From Flagellimonas pacifica (GTDB lineage: Bacteria > Bacteroidota > Bacteroidia > Flavobacteriales > Flavobacteriaceae): a stretch of DNA of 64,000 bases. Shown piece after piece: positions 52,854 through 63,374 of the stretch. Made by a program: the position numbers and the translations under genes. The stretch is taken from contig NZ_OBEH01000007.1 in the NCBI RefSeq assembly GCF_900215465.1, positions 42,620-106,619 on the forward strand, given 5' to 3'. Positions within the stretch are counted from its first letter, which is position 1; each line of letters opens with the position of its first letter. The notes under the pieces are model-generated. The model was not told where the DNA came from, did not search any database, and was given only the letters and a program-made list of their open reading frames with translations.

Positions 52854-53741
52854 TCAGAATTTGATTTCCTCATTTTTATCCCAAAGCCCCCAATAGGCTC
52901 CTACATCTCCCTCATCACCTACTTTCCACGATTCATCAAATGAAGAAAAATAGAAAATATCTATATCTTCTTCTTTAGACCATTTTTGGGTATTCATAAA
53001 ATACTTTAACGCATTTTCATATGATGGAAATGCTCCTTCTAGATTAGTTCCCTTACTTGGCCATCCCGTTTCTGTAATAATGACTTTCTTTCCATTGCCT
53101 GCCCTAAGTGCTTTTTGATACATATCTTTCATATAAAGTAAAGAGTAATCCAAATCACATCCCTCCCAAAAAGGATAACAATTGGCCAAAACCACATCGC
53201 AAGCTTCTGTTATTCTCGGACGTTCACCAAATTCATAATAAGCGTCTACGTATCCCACAGTAGTGTTTGGAATAGCATCTTTGACCAGATATATAAAGTC
53301 CAACAGTTCATCCTCTGTTAGGTCTCCACGGTACATTACCTCATTACCAACTGCGGCAATATCTACATAACCTTCATTGGCTAACTTAATCAGTCCAGCT
53401 ATTTCCCGTTCGTTTATTTCCGAATCATCTCCCAACCATGCACCTACCATGGTCTTAATTCCATATTCCTTGGCTATTCTAGGAATAATTTCGTTTCCAT
53501 CTGTGCAAGAAAACGAACGCACCCATTTGGTGTAGGGTTTAATTATCTCCATTCTTTGCCTAATCTGCTCTTCGCTAATTTGGTCACCTGGTTTTTGCCC
53601 TTCCACATAAGGGCTAAAGCACAATCCATGCATACCATCCTCAAGAACCTGTCTGCATAATTTCTTTAGTTCACCTACGGACTTACCACTATAATCAAGG
53701 GCAGCCAATGCTAAAAATTTCTCTTTTCTTCCTGAAGACAT
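52854..53741 (-). CDS. GH17 beta-1,3-glucanase-like enzyme without signal peptide
   Basis: A 295-aa GH17 barrel. Catalytic acid E134 in AAVGNEVMYRG and nucleophile E224 in ITETGWPSKG are both present, with WVRSFSCTDG and FYFSSFDESWK as family blocks. There is no signal peptide or lipobox, unlike the paralogue at 56902-58194, so it should work in the cytoplasm on imported oligosaccharides. Last gene of the minus-strand locus, 40 nt after the GPH symporter, which would bring its substrate. Endo-hydrolysis or transglycosylation of beta-1,3-gluco-oligosaccharides is expected. Confidence 0.9.
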   Translation of the reverse strand: MSSGRKEKFLALAALDYSGKSVGELKKLCRQVLEDGMHGLCFSPYVEGQKPGDQISEEQIRQRMEIIKPYTKWVRSFSCTDGNEIIPRIAKEYGIKTMVGAWLGDDSEINEREIAGLIKLANEGYVDIAAVGNEVMYRGDLTEDELLDFIYLVKDAIPNTTVGYVDAYYEFGERPRITEACDVVLANCYPFWEGCDLDYSLLYMKDMYQKALRAGNGKKVIITETGWPSKGTNLEGAFPSYENALKYFMNTQKWSKEEDIDIFYFSSFDESWKVGDEGDVGAYWGLWDKNEEIKF

Positions 53742-53781
53742 TGAAATATGCTATTGTTTGTTTGTACTAAAAAATATTGGA

Positions 53782-55347
53782 TTAAAGCTCTCCTCTGCGT
53801 TTTACAAGTTCAGCTTTAATTTCTTTTGCTCTTTTTTCACTAAGGCTATACTTCCACATAACCCACATAGCTAATGCTGCTGTAAGTGATGGAACTATTA
53901 TATCAGCGATTCTAAGGTTATTCATAGTTTCCACGGATTGTTCCGTAACATTTGGATCAAACCCTACGATACTTAATATCAACCCTCCAAGAACAAGTGC
54001 AATGGACTGGCCTATTTTAACCATCAACCAATAGATAGCTCCAAAAGTACCCTCTTTTCTTGGCATACCGTTTTCAAGCTCATCCAAATCACAGACATCA
54101 GCTGTCATGCTCATCATAAGGGTGAACAATCCGCCCATTCCGAAGGCAAATAAAGGTATTGGTAAAAATATTAACCATGGCACTTCACTATTTGGATCAA
54201 TACTGAACCAAGACATTCCTATATTTTCCAATACAGGATTTAAAGATTCAAAAAGTGAACCCACAGCAGAATTAAGTCCTTTTCCCAAACCGGTTTGGCT
54301 AAACTGACTATTTAATTCCTTATCAAATCCCCACCATTTTAATATATACCCAACAACTGATAGGAAGGTAGAAATTAGAAAAGCCTTTCTTTTTCCCCAT
54401 TTATTGGCCATTCTAGAAATAATGGGAATTACCAGAAATGCTGTAATCATGGCATTAATGGTATTGAACCATGCCGGCCATGTACCGGCCATTTCGTAAC
54501 TACCATTATACATATAAAACACAATTATGAAAACACCGAAAGCAGCAACAAGCTGGAACCCGTTAAAGACTAAAAATGTAGCTCCACATAATTTCATGAA
54601 AGGCTTGTTTTTAGAAACTTGTACAATACCGGCCAACAATTCCTTCATATTGGCCGCAAGTGTTCTAAAATTAATTTCTTTACGATTCGCCATATTTGAT
54701 GCATCAATACCTTTACAAAACATTGCGGGTAGAATTCCAAAAACGATGCACATTGCACCAACAATAAGCGCCATGGTCCTGACACCTTCTGTCTGCGTAT
54801 TGAAGGTATTTGAATCTGGGATGATTACATATAACCAAGGGACGATCATCCAAGCAATTTGACCCATGGTGTTGGAAAATGCCATCAAACGTGTTCGTTC
54901 GTTATAGTCAGAAGTCATTTCGTAACCGAGACCTACCAAGGGCGTTGCAAACATGGTATTCCCAATAAGGAATAGCAGTTGAAGAATCATAACATGCCAA
55001 ATGATGTATGATTGGGATGCATTGTCATCAATTTGCCACATTAAAAAGAAAAGTATTCCACTTATGATGGCTCCCACAAAAATATAAGGCCTTCTTCTCC
55101 CCCATCGTGATTTTGTATTATCGGAAATGAATCCCATTATGGGATCCGTTATTGAGTCAAATATTCTTGGTAAACCTCCCAAAAGACCTGCCCATAAAGG
55201 ATCAACTCCCCAAGCGGTCAACAAAAAGAATTGAATAAAAACACCTAGTGTGCCCGGCAATATATTCAGTATGAAATGACCTGCACCAAAGGCCGCTTTT
55301 TGCCCAACGGGCACTCTATCTTTTTGGGCGGTTTTTACATTTGACAT
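53782..55347 (-). CDS. GPH-family oligosaccharide:cation symporter
   Basis: A 521-aa MFS carrier of the glycoside-pentoside-hexuronide (MelB-type) family. I choose the ATG at 55347 (MSNVKTAQKDRVPVGQ); an in-frame ATG at 55428 would add an unrelated peptide overlapping the GH30 gene. About twelve membrane helices are visible; the MelB-type loop DSITDPIMGFISDNTKSRWGRRRPYI is near residues 55-80. It should import glucosides across the inner membrane. Between GH30 and GH17 genes, it probably carries beta-1,3- or beta-1,6-linked gluco-oligosaccharides. Confidence 0.9.
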   Translation of the reverse strand: MSNVKTAQKDRVPVGQKAAFGAGHFILNILPGTLGVFIQFFLLTAWGVDPLWAGLLGGLPRIFDSITDPIMGFISDNTKSRWGRRRPYIFVGAIISGILFFLMWQIDDNASQSYIIWHVMILQLLFLIGNTMFATPLVGLGYEMTSDYNERTRLMAFSNTMGQIAWMIVPWLYVIIPDSNTFNTQTEGVRTMALIVGAMCIVFGILPAMFCKGIDASNMANRKEINFRTLAANMKELLAGIVQVSKNKPFMKLCGATFLVFNGFQLVAAFGVFIIVFYMYNGSYEMAGTWPAWFNTINAMITAFLVIPIISRMANKWGKRKAFLISTFLSVVGYILKWWGFDKELNSQFSQTGLGKGLNSAVGSLFESLNPVLENIGMSWFSIDPNSEVPWLIFLPIPLFAFGMGGLFTLMMSMTADVCDLDELENGMPRKEGTFGAIYWLMVKIGQSIALVLGGLILSIVGFDPNVTEQSVETMNNLRIADIIVPSLTAALAMWVMWKYSLSEKRAKEIKAELVKRRGEL

Positions 55348-55357
55348 AATACTTGTT

Positions 55358-56869
55358 TTAGTTAGTTGGTATTTGTTTGTTTTGTTCCTTTCCAGGTACC
55401 ACAATGGTTTGAATGGCCTGAGGACCAATTGTTATCCCCATTGATTGCTCACCTATGGCAAGGGTCATATATTTTGTTTCATTCTCTTGGTTCAACACAA
55501 TAGCTACAATAGACCCATCAGGGTTTCTGGCAGCGGTTACTTGTAAGGAATCATCTGTATTTTCAAAACCAATCCTAACCGCGCCTGGCCTAACATACTT
55601 ACTAAAATGTGCCAGAGTGTAATAAATTGGAGTAACGTACACTTCATCTTTATCTGGGTCTACAATAACTGGGGCAACGCACCAATTTTTGAACCAATTG
55701 GGCCCTCCCTGTGTATCCAATACCATGTTCCAATCAATCCAACCATCTACCCAATTGTTTAAACAGCCGATAATATCCCTAGCGTATCGGTAGACTGGTA
55801 CATACTTGGGGTGCAAATGCTTTTGATTCTCCGGAGCCCAATCCCATCCCCAATCCGTGGCTTCTTTAGACCAATACCATTGATCATCTTTCCATTTGGG
55901 CACTTGGGCATCAACGCAGGCTTCTGATTGGATCAAGTGTTTATTTGGTGTTTTTTGATGGGCGTATTGCAATTCATCAGGAAAAACTTCATAAGTACTG
56001 GCATACCAATGAATAGCTGTTCCATCAAAATATTTTGAGGTAGCCTCATCTTTGAACATTTCATCAACCCAATCTTTCAAGTGCTCTCGGTTTTGATCGT
56101 AGCCCAAAATCTTGATGTCACCCTTGCCACTTGTTTCAAGTTTAGGGCCTAAATGATTTTGAACGAACTGGGTCATTTCTTTTGGTGAAAAATGCATACT
56201 TTCCCAGTTGTTGTCATTGCCCAACGGTTCATTTTCAACCGTAAAACCCCAAATATCTATCCCTTCAGCTTTGTAGGCATCAACATATTTTGAAAAGAAC
56301 AAGGCCCATGAATCATAATACTCGGGTAGTAACTTTCCCCCTCTCCAATCTTTGTTATCCTTCATCCAAGGAGGAGCAGTCCACGGTGAAGCCAAGATTT
56401 TGAATCCTTCTTGGGAAGTTGCCATGGCCTCTTTAATAAATGGAATAATATCATCTTTATCTTCTTCAATAGAAAAATGTTCGAGCTCTATATCTCCTTC
56501 AACGGGAGCATAAGAATAATTGCCAAGTGAAAAATCACAGGAATTCATGTGTGTCCTCGTCAACGAATATCGTGCACCATCATTACCAAAGTAGGCATCG
56601 ATAACCTTTTTACGATTTTCCTTCCCCAATTTGCTCAATAAATAGGCCGAAGCTTCGGTAAATGACCCTCCAAATCCAGTAATTGTCTGAAATTTTTCTT
56701 CTGGAAGTAATCTAATATGTATGGAGGTTTTAAAGTCATCAAATTCCATAATAGGGGTCAATTTGTTTCCTCCAGCTGAAGTTTCATAGACTTCAACGTT
56801 TAGTCTGTTTTGATTACAAGAACCCATGATTACAGTCAATACCAATATGAAATTATATTTATTGAACAT
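55358..56869 (-). CDS. GH30 beta-glucosidase/beta-1,6-glucanase lipoprotein
   Basis: A 503-aa lipoprotein (lipobox MGSC, C18). Clan GH-A catalytic residues are the acid/base E214 in TVENEP and the nucleophile E316 in IQSEACVD. QTITGFGGSFTEASA (60s-70s) and ILASPWTAPPWMK are GH30 blocks. C-terminal beta-sandwich is complete. GH30_1/30_3 enzymes cleave beta-1,6-glucan or glucosyl links; in laminarin loci they remove beta-1,6 branches, the most likely role here. It lies 10 nt upstream of the GPH symporter start and 32 nt after GH17. Confidence 0.93.
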   Translation of the reverse strand: MFNKYNFILVLTVIMGSCNQNRLNVEVYETSAGGNKLTPIMEFDDFKTSIHIRLLPEEKFQTITGFGGSFTEASAYLLSKLGKENRKKVIDAYFGNDGARYSLTRTHMNSCDFSLGNYSYAPVEGDIELEHFSIEEDKDDIIPFIKEAMATSQEGFKILASPWTAPPWMKDNKDWRGGKLLPEYYDSWALFFSKYVDAYKAEGIDIWGFTVENEPLGNDNNWESMHFSPKEMTQFVQNHLGPKLETSGKGDIKILGYDQNREHLKDWVDEMFKDEATSKYFDGTAIHWYASTYEVFPDELQYAHQKTPNKHLIQSEACVDAQVPKWKDDQWYWSKEATDWGWDWAPENQKHLHPKYVPVYRYARDIIGCLNNWVDGWIDWNMVLDTQGGPNWFKNWCVAPVIVDPDKDEVYVTPIYYTLAHFSKYVRPGAVRIGFENTDDSLQVTAARNPDGSIVAIVLNQENETKYMTLAIGEQSMGITIGPQAIQTIVVPGKEQNKQIPTN

Positions 56870-56901
56870 CTTACTATTTCCTTTTCATTGCAATTGTTAT
56901 C

Positions 56902-58194
56902 CTAATGTGGAACGGCTTGCTCCCTCTTCAACGGTGGAACCAAAACATCTTTCATCAATGCTTCTTTATCTCCATTGTAGGTTTTGGTTATCGGGTTTCC
57001 GTTTCGGGTTAAACCCTTGAAAATTCCCTGATCCACCAAATCCCATAAAGCATATTTTGCCTGCCCGTCCAACGTAAATAATCCAAAATGGTTTTCAGAC
57101 CCACTCTTATTTTGAGCATCTTTCCATTTTTCGTTGAAAGCTTCAAAATAGAAACAGGATATTCCGGCTTTATTTGTCCAGTCACGTATATGTTCATGGT
57201 ATAAAGCTTCTTTGTACTCATCTGTAGCCTTAGAACCCTTTGGTCCATAATGCCCATTAGAAACTGTAGCCCAGCCCGTTTCTCCAATATGAATAGGTTT
57301 ATTGACCCCTAGGCTTTTCATGTAGTTAGATACCGAATCGTACTGCGACATGGCAAATGCCTTTGCCCTGAACATGGCTGCTTCTATCTTAGAAAGACCG
57401 GAGAGTTCTTCCTCATCATCAGGAACTCCCCAAAACTCAGGATTGTAATGCGAATTGTGATAAGCGTAGGTATGCATGGAGATATAGTCCACTGCCTTTA
57501 CCAATTTCTCTAAATCCTCTGTATGGTAACTGGAGTCCCCGCCTCCCCATGAGGAAAAGTCATCAGAGCTGGTAATCCAAAGGTCTTTAGGTAATTTTCC
57601 ATTTCTCTTGAGATCTTGCAGGTGATTCACCCATTTAAGGATGACCCATGGTTGTACATAGTAGCTCGTTGCCCATCTTACCATGGCTTCATTTCCAACA
57701 GCCAGAATCTTTACAATTTCCGGATACTGGTTAGCCAAAGCAGCGGCTCTTTCAATTTCTGCTTCATTTTTTTCACTTTCAAAATTGTGGTCTGGTTCCA
57801 TTCCGGTCCATGCATTTTTGCAATCAATCCATGCTCCCAACATCACGTACATTTCAAAATTGGGGTCTTCCTTTTTGAGTTCACGAATTGCTTTGAGCAA
57901 ATTGGAAGCCTGTTTTAACTGTACATTGTAGGTTCTAACTATTTTGATGCCCATAGCCGATAGAATCTTCATATCTTCCTTGAGTTCATCTATTGTTGGC
58001 TGAATTTCACGGGTAACCTCTCTATAACCTCCATAGGAAATGGCCAAATAATCCGGATTACCTAAAATGTCCTTAGCTGTCACTTCTTGTTGTATTTGGG
58101 ATTGGTTCTCTTTTTGTTTTTTCTTTTCTTGTTTACACGAGCTGCAAAGAATGAAAACCACTGCAACCATTGTAAATCTTACTACTAATTTCAT
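56902..58194 (-). CDS. GH17 endo-beta-1,3-glucanase lipoprotein
   Basis: A 430-aa lipoprotein (lipobox CSSC, C20) followed by a Lys/Glu/Gln-rich linker (21-38). GH17 catalytic acid E169 in LAVGNEAMVRW and nucleophile E305 in HIGETGWAT are intact; SMHTYAYHNS and FYFEAFNEKWK are further family blocks. It should work on laminarin-type beta-1,3-glucan outside the inner membrane. It is 19 nt from the phosphorylase gene, in an operon of glucan genes. The cytoplasmic paralogue at 52854-53741 lacks the export signal. Confidence 0.93.
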   Translation of the reverse strand: MKLVVRFTMVAVVFILCSSCKQEKKKQKENQSQIQQEVTAKDILGNPDYLAISYGGYREVTREIQPTIDELKEDMKILSAMGIKIVRTYNVQLKQASNLLKAIRELKKEDPNFEMYVMLGAWIDCKNAWTGMEPDHNFESEKNEAEIERAAALANQYPEIVKILAVGNEAMVRWATSYYVQPWVILKWVNHLQDLKRNGKLPKDLWITSSDDFSSWGGGDSSYHTEDLEKLVKAVDYISMHTYAYHNSHYNPEFWGVPDDEEELSGLSKIEAAMFRAKAFAMSQYDSVSNYMKSLGVNKPIHIGETGWATVSNGHYGPKGSKATDEYKEALYHEHIRDWTNKAGISCFYFEAFNEKWKDAQNKSGSENHFGLFTLDGQAKYALWDLVDQGIFKGLTRNGNPITKTYNGDKEALMKDVLVPPLKREQAVPH

Positions 58195-58212
58195 AGTATT
58201 CTTCTTTTAACT

Positions 58213-61200
58213 TCATCTTAGTTTTTTAGTGCTAACATTGACCCTGATCAGATTTATTTCCCCTGTTCTCTCAAAAATTTTCTTACTGGTAATCTCATCC
58301 AACTCCAATGCTTCAAAAAAGGTATTGGTGTTGTTATGGATTACTTCTAAGCTTTCTTTGTCCGATAGCTTATAAATTATCGGTATTTGGCAATAGGTAA
58401 AGCAAAGCGAATCCTTATCCAATTGAAGTTGTAGCCGATTGGATTCAACATCCACATAGTCAAAAATTCGGGATTCAGTTAAAAACTCATCCCTTCGCAA
58501 TAGGCATGGCCCAAAACATAATTTTCCCTTTATAACAGAAATTCCAAGTTCTCCAAATCGGGTTAGAATATCTTCCTTTACCTGACCTGTCATACCTGGT
58601 TGTTGGGCTCCTTTGCCTGCAGGTGTATGTGAGTAAGGATCTGTAGGAAATGCTCCATATAGCGAAGGCGGTTTGTGTACACCAATACCTTCATTAATCT
58701 CATAGAAGTGCTCTAGAAGTCGTCCAATAACCTCGTTATCTTCATTCTCAGCAACTGCTTTTATGCAGCATTCTTCAACGGCGAGCAATAATTTGGACAC
58801 CATATGCCAATAAATTGACCCCAACCCTTCATAACCATAAAAGGTCCCTGATCTACCAGTGAAGGATTTATGATCAAAGACTTCCTCAAAAATTTGTAGT
58901 ACGGCATCGCCATCTGTATTGGCTTGCTCTGCATATTTGGTATGGGCAAGTCCATTTAATGCCTCTTTAAGATCACTGGCATTTTTGAAATTTCCATTAA
59001 AATGATAGTTTCCGTTAATGTCCTTTTCGACAATTAGCGAGTTCTGATCATTAACCAGTTTTTGAAGCAACTTGTTTTTAAACACGACTTCTTCTGGAAT
59101 GCTGTTCTTTTCAACAAACAATGGCAATGATTTATTGGGGTAAAGCAAATAACTGTATTGGTCTGCTCTAAAAAGACTGCTGTTCTTTAACCCATCCAAA
59201 ACATTAAGTGCTTCTTTGGATGATAAATGCCCTGAACTTAGCACTGCGACTTGCCCCTCTAGCATTTCGCTCAAATAGGAAATGGAAACCTCTTCTTTGC
59301 TTTCTAGTGTCATTAAATTGTATGCATGGTACAATCCATCATCCCTTTTGTTGGCTTTGATAGAGTGTTCCAGATACTGAAGGCTTATATCCACCAATTG
59401 TTTCAACTCACTGATCGAAATAGATTTTTTTGCGCCGGAAAACGAATTTTCATAAATGTTTGATCGATAATCGCTTCCTGATCGGCCCAAACCATCCATG
59501 ATTTGTTTACGACTTTTGTCATCAATTGTATTTGACAACAATGACTGATGCTCGCTGAACGTATTGAATATTTCTTCAAAAAATGTAACCAACTCAATAG
59601 AAACTTCAACACTTTTCGTTGTAGCTTCTTCCAATACTTCCTGGAAAAAATTCAAGAATCGTCTTAAGTAGCATAGTGTAACCATAGAGACGCCGTTGCC
59701 CACCAAGGCGTTATTGGCATCATTCCATTCTGGGCGTTGGGTATTCATCCAAATACCTCCCTCTGGAATTAAATTTGACAATTTTGCCAATACGGTCGCC
59801 AAAATCTTCTCTATAAAATTGACCTTATAAATGTTTTGATTTCTATCTAACAGAAGCGCTCCGTCAGCGCCAAGTTCATCCCTCCTATTTCGGATTACGG
59901 TGTCCAATTCATGATTGAACTCAATGGTATCCTTAGGATTTGTTAGAATAGCATCATAACTTTTTATGATATAGGGAACATTGGCATAGACAAACAAATC
60001 TTGTCCAAAATAACTTTCAAGTTTACCTAGTTCATGATTTTGAAGAAACTCCAAAAACTTCAATAAATAGATAATCTGGTGATCTCCCCAATAACCAATA
60101 TAGGACCAAGGGTCATCAGGTTCAATAATTTCCCAATCAAAGCCATCTTTGGTAACTCTATAAGGATTATATCCATCAAAAGTGCTAGTGTTCAGAAACT
60201 TAAGAATCATATTATCAATGAACTCTGGATATGAATGAGCCAAAGCTTCCCAGTTTTGAAAAATATCCCTCCAGTTTCCTTCATAGTCCAAAATCTTGGA
60301 ACCGTCATTCTCATTTCTTGTGTTTATAGAAAATCGGTTCCACGGTCTACTGGGGTCCCCATGCCTTCTGCTGAACATAAGTGGCATATATTCCAAACAA
60401 AGCCTCTTAAAGTTCATATCCCCACTTTTATTCACAACATCTTTTAAGGTGGAAAGTGAAAAACTATCTGGAAGTTCTTGAATCTTTTCTTGTTCCGCTC
60501 GGAAAACCTCATTATTGGCTTTAGCGATGTAATTGGAAAAGTCCCATTTTTCAATTTTGTAATTGTTGTCGAAGATTCCTCCCCGCATAATATTGAAGAG
60601 GGTATTGGAAAAATGTCTGGTATCACGAAGCTTATCTTGTGACATTTGTAACCCGTCTGACGCTGCCCCCAATTCAATCAGATGCTGGGTTCCTTTTTCT
60701 ATATCTAATTTTACTTTCTCATGTAGTTTCTTGTCATTTTGAATTTCTTCTGAGATTTTTGCTATGGCAGAGTGGTTTTTATTGACATTGGCCACCAGCA
60801 TCCATTCTTTTTCTTCCTTTGGTTCCAAGGCCAATACAACTTGGGTGAAATATGCTCCCTTTTCAGCCTTTATATCATATTCGGGCAGAACTTCACTCCC
60901 TTTTCTGAAATTGGATAATTGAAGTGATGATACCAAGTGTTCTGGGTTTTGTAACCCATGCGACCATACAATGTTAGCCTTAAGGGCCTCGCTTGGTTCC
61001 GCTTTGTCCACAATTATAGCACTCAAAGCATAAATTCCAAGACCAGAGTCTTTGATTAGTTCGCTTCTTTTATAGGCATCTACCAGATTACTCTGTCTGT
61101 TCTGAAGGTCGCTCCCTACTCCATAAGGCAAAACATTTTGAACACCATCCAACATGGACATTACCACATTGCCATATCCATTATTTTTTAAAAAGCATTG

Positions 61201-61671
61201 TCTAACAAATCCATAGGTATCGCTGGAAGACCATTGGTATTTAAAAGTGAGTTCTAGATCATGATTGATTTCTTCAAATATTATCTTGTTGCCGTAAACA
61301 TTCTTGAATAGATTTCTGGTCACCCTATACATGCCCTCCATCCTATCAGAAAATGGCTCCCACAACTTAACGTCATCTCCTTTTTGAACTCTAAATATGG
61401 TTTTACTACCGGTAATCTCCGTAGATTCTGTAATCTTATCATCAGTGTAATAAGGAAAAAGGGAGTAATCAGCATTTTTTCTGCCTGCTGTTAGTCCTCC
61501 GTTACTGGAAATAAACATCCAATGATCAGAATCACTTACAATGCTCATAAAAAACGGACGCAATGTATCGCTGTTGGAAATTTTGAAGTAGTGCTCATCT
61601 CCTATCTCCACATATTCCATATTCTTATTCTTGTTTATTTGAATATCCTGCATTATAAATTCTTCAGTCAT
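58213..61671 (-). CDS. Putative beta-1,3-glucan phosphorylase (GH149/GH94-like)
   Basis: A 1152-aa soluble protein without signal peptide. N-terminal beta-sandwich (FISSNGGLTAGRKNADYSLFPYY) leads to a large helical (alpha/alpha)6 domain with LMFSRRHGDPSRPWNRFSI, DDPWSYIGYWGDHQIIY and the catalytic-type D651 in RPEWNDANNALVG. This Asp motif and overall order resemble inverting phosphorylases; size (1.1-1.2 kb codons) fits GH149/GH161 beta-1,3-glucan phosphorylases rather than ~800-aa GH94. It would convert imported beta-1,3-oligoglucosides with phosphate to glucose-1-phosphate. Family placement is from size, motif and context; a GH94 relative of other specificity is possible. Confidence 0.75.
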   Translation of the reverse strand: MTEEFIMQDIQINKNKNMEYVEIGDEHYFKISNSDTLRPFFMSIVSDSDHWMFISSNGGLTAGRKNADYSLFPYYTDDKITESTEITGSKTIFRVQKGDDVKLWEPFSDRMEGMYRVTRNLFKNVYGNKIIFEEINHDLELTFKYQWSSSDTYGFVRQCFLKNNGYGNVVMSMLDGVQNVLPYGVGSDLQNRQSNLVDAYKRSELIKDSGLGIYALSAIIVDKAEPSEALKANIVWSHGLQNPEHLVSSLQLSNFRKGSEVLPEYDIKAEKGAYFTQVVLALEPKEEKEWMLVANVNKNHSAIAKISEEIQNDKKLHEKVKLDIEKGTQHLIELGAASDGLQMSQDKLRDTRHFSNTLFNIMRGGIFDNNYKIEKWDFSNYIAKANNEVFRAEQEKIQELPDSFSLSTLKDVVNKSGDMNFKRLCLEYMPLMFSRRHGDPSRPWNRFSINTRNENDGSKILDYEGNWRDIFQNWEALAHSYPEFIDNMILKFLNTSTFDGYNPYRVTKDGFDWEIIEPDDPWSYIGYWGDHQIIYLLKFLEFLQNHELGKLESYFGQDLFVYANVPYIIKSYDAILTNPKDTIEFNHELDTVIRNRRDELGADGALLLDRNQNIYKVNFIEKILATVLAKLSNLIPEGGIWMNTQRPEWNDANNALVGNGVSMVTLCYLRRFLNFFQEVLEEATTKSVEVSIELVTFFEEIFNTFSEHQSLLSNTIDDKSRKQIMDGLGRSGSDYRSNIYENSFSGAKKSISISELKQLVDISLQYLEHSIKANKRDDGLYHAYNLMTLESKEEVSISYLSEMLEGQVAVLSSGHLSSKEALNVLDGLKNSSLFRADQYSYLLYPNKSLPLFVEKNSIPEEVVFKNKLLQKLVNDQNSLIVEKDINGNYHFNGNFKNASDLKEALNGLAHTKYAEQANTDGDAVLQIFEEVFDHKSFTGRSGTFYGYEGLGSIYWHMVSKLLLAVEECCIKAVAENEDNEVIGRLLEHFYEINEGIGVHKPPSLYGAFPTDPYSHTPAGKGAQQPGMTGQVKEDILTRFGELGISVIKGKLCFGPCLLRRDEFLTESRIFDYVDVESNRLQLQLDKDSLCFTYCQIPIIYKLSDKESLEVIHNNTNTFFEALELDEITSKKIFERTGEINLIRVNVSTKKLR

Positions 61672-61691
61672 TTTTGGTTGTAGTTCAAATT

Positions 61692-63206
61692 TTAAGTCCT
61701 TATCAAAGACTGTTCAACTTCTTCAAGTGTTTTCCCTTTAGTTTCAATTACATATCTGGAAACAAAAAAGAAAGCAAGCAACGATAACAATGCATAGAGT
61801 GCAAAAGTCAAGGTGGGACCTAAATTTGACAGTTCCCAGGGAAAAACCTGCGTAACGGAAAAACTTACAAGGGAATTGAAAAAGCCCACTACAGATATTG
61901 CTATTCCTTTTATTTTACTTGGAAATATTTCTGAAATCAGAGTCCACATTACTGGTCCCAATGAAATTGCAAATGCCGCTACATAAAGCAGAATTGCCAT
62001 TAAAACCAGGCTTGCATTTATATTGATGAAATTGGTTATTTCATTTCTTTTGAAATTCAAAAACTGTTCCTCAGCAAGTCTTTCGTTTACTGCTTCAAAT
62101 AGTCTAGATTGACTTTCAAAGGATTCACCTTCCATGGGCTGCAAAGCCTTGTATATTTGTGGGTCGCCAACTCGTTTAAGAGCATCCCCATTGAAGTTAT
62201 AGGTAGCATTGTTGAAAGCCAAAGCTGCCATTAGCAAAGCTATGGTCATAAAACTAGTGCCTAAAAGCAATAAAGGCTTACGTCCTAATCTGTCTATTAA
62301 CCAAATGGCAACCAATGTAAACACCAAATTGGTAAGACCCACTACAATGGCCTGTAAAAATGAGGAGTCTGTACTACCTCCCGCTTGTTCAAAAATTGTA
62401 GGCGCATAATAAAAAATCGCATTGATTCCTGTTATTTGCTGAAAGAATGCAATGCCCAGTGCTATAATCATTATAGTGGCATATTTACTTTTGAATAAAT
62501 CGGATAATTTTCCTTTTTTCTCCTTCTTTTCGAGTCCTCTTTGAATTTCTGCCACGGTCAACTCGGCATATTCTTCCCCACCTATTTTTTGAAGAATTTT
62601 TCGTGCAAGTTTTACTTTGTTCAATTTTAGAATCAACCATCTTGGACTTCGTGGTACCGTAAATAGTGAGGCAAAATAAACTATGGCTGGAATTGCTTCC
62701 ACGCCCAACATCCATCTCCAACTTTCATCACCATAATTCACCAAAAAGTAATTTGAAAAGTATGCCACCGAAATACCGATAACTATGTTTAACTGGTTAA
62801 ATGAAACTAGACTCCCTCTTAGTTTTGGGGGTGCTATCTCAGCAATGTAAATAGGAGCAATTAAAATAGCTCCTCCAATACCAATACCACCAATGATACG
62901 GGCAATTATAAATTCCACATAACTGGTAGCCAAGGCTGACCAAGATGCTGAAATAGCAAAAAGAGCAGCCACCACAATCAATACATTCTTTCTTCCAAAC
63001 TTATCTGCCATAGGCCCTGCTAAGAGGTTTCCTGCCATTGCACCAAAAATGACACAGCCTACAGAAAAACCAAGCATAGCATCGGTCATATTGAAATACG
63101 CCGTAATGCCTTTGACCGCTCCTGATATTACAGCACTGTCAAAACCCAGCAAAAAACCACCAAGCGCCACAATTAAACTTATGAGCACCGTATAGGACTT
63201 GTTCAT
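61692..63206 (-). CDS. MFS sugar porter (SP family)
   Basis: A 504-aa sugar:proton symporter of the XylE/GLUT family. The ATG at 63206 (MNKSYTVLISLIVALGG) is used; a longer TTG frame to 63233 exists. Seen: GGFLLGFDSAVISGA, GRKN in the first cytoplasmic loop, SPRWLILK, FQQITGINAIFYYAP in helix 7 and the closing ETKGKTLEEVE. It has a longer loop (about 330-395) than the paralogue at 9-1427. It precedes the phosphorylase by 21 nt and should take up glucose or short beta-glucosides made by the GH17/GH30 enzymes. Confidence 0.93.
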   Translation of the reverse strand: MNKSYTVLISLIVALGGFLLGFDSAVISGAVKGITAYFNMTDAMLGFSVGCVIFGAMAGNLLAGPMADKFGRKNVLIVVAALFAISASWSALATSYVEFIIARIIGGIGIGGAILIAPIYIAEIAPPKLRGSLVSFNQLNIVIGISVAYFSNYFLVNYGDESWRWMLGVEAIPAIVYFASLFTVPRSPRWLILKLNKVKLARKILQKIGGEEYAELTVAEIQRGLEKKEKKGKLSDLFKSKYATIMIIALGIAFFQQITGINAIFYYAPTIFEQAGGSTDSSFLQAIVVGLTNLVFTLVAIWLIDRLGRKPLLLLGTSFMTIALLMAALAFNNATYNFNGDALKRVGDPQIYKALQPMEGESFESQSRLFEAVNERLAEEQFLNFKRNEITNFININASLVLMAILLYVAAFAISLGPVMWTLISEIFPSKIKGIAISVVGFFNSLVSFSVTQVFPWELSNLGPTLTFALYALLSLLAFFFVSRYVIETKGKTLEEVEQSLIRT

Positions 63207-63288
63207 TTTAGCCGTTTGCTGTTTGGATTGCAAAATATATTTGTTAAAGGGTTATAGGTGTTTGTAATTTCCAATTTGTGGTTGAGCA

Positions 63289-63311
63289 GGCTGGAAATCG
63301 GTTTTCCAGCC
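63289..63311. terminator. Hairpin between surface protein and porter genes
   Basis: GGCTGGAAA (63289-63297) and TTTCCAGCC (63303-63311) pair around TCGGT. On the minus strand no good T-tract follows, so partial termination or mRNA processing between the surface protein gene and the rest of the operon is more likely than a full stop; on the plus strand it is followed by CTTTT. Confidence 0.45.
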
Positions 63312-63374
63312 TTTTCAACAACCAATTTTCTAATTCATCATTATCCTAATTATTCAAGAACAATGTAATCCGTC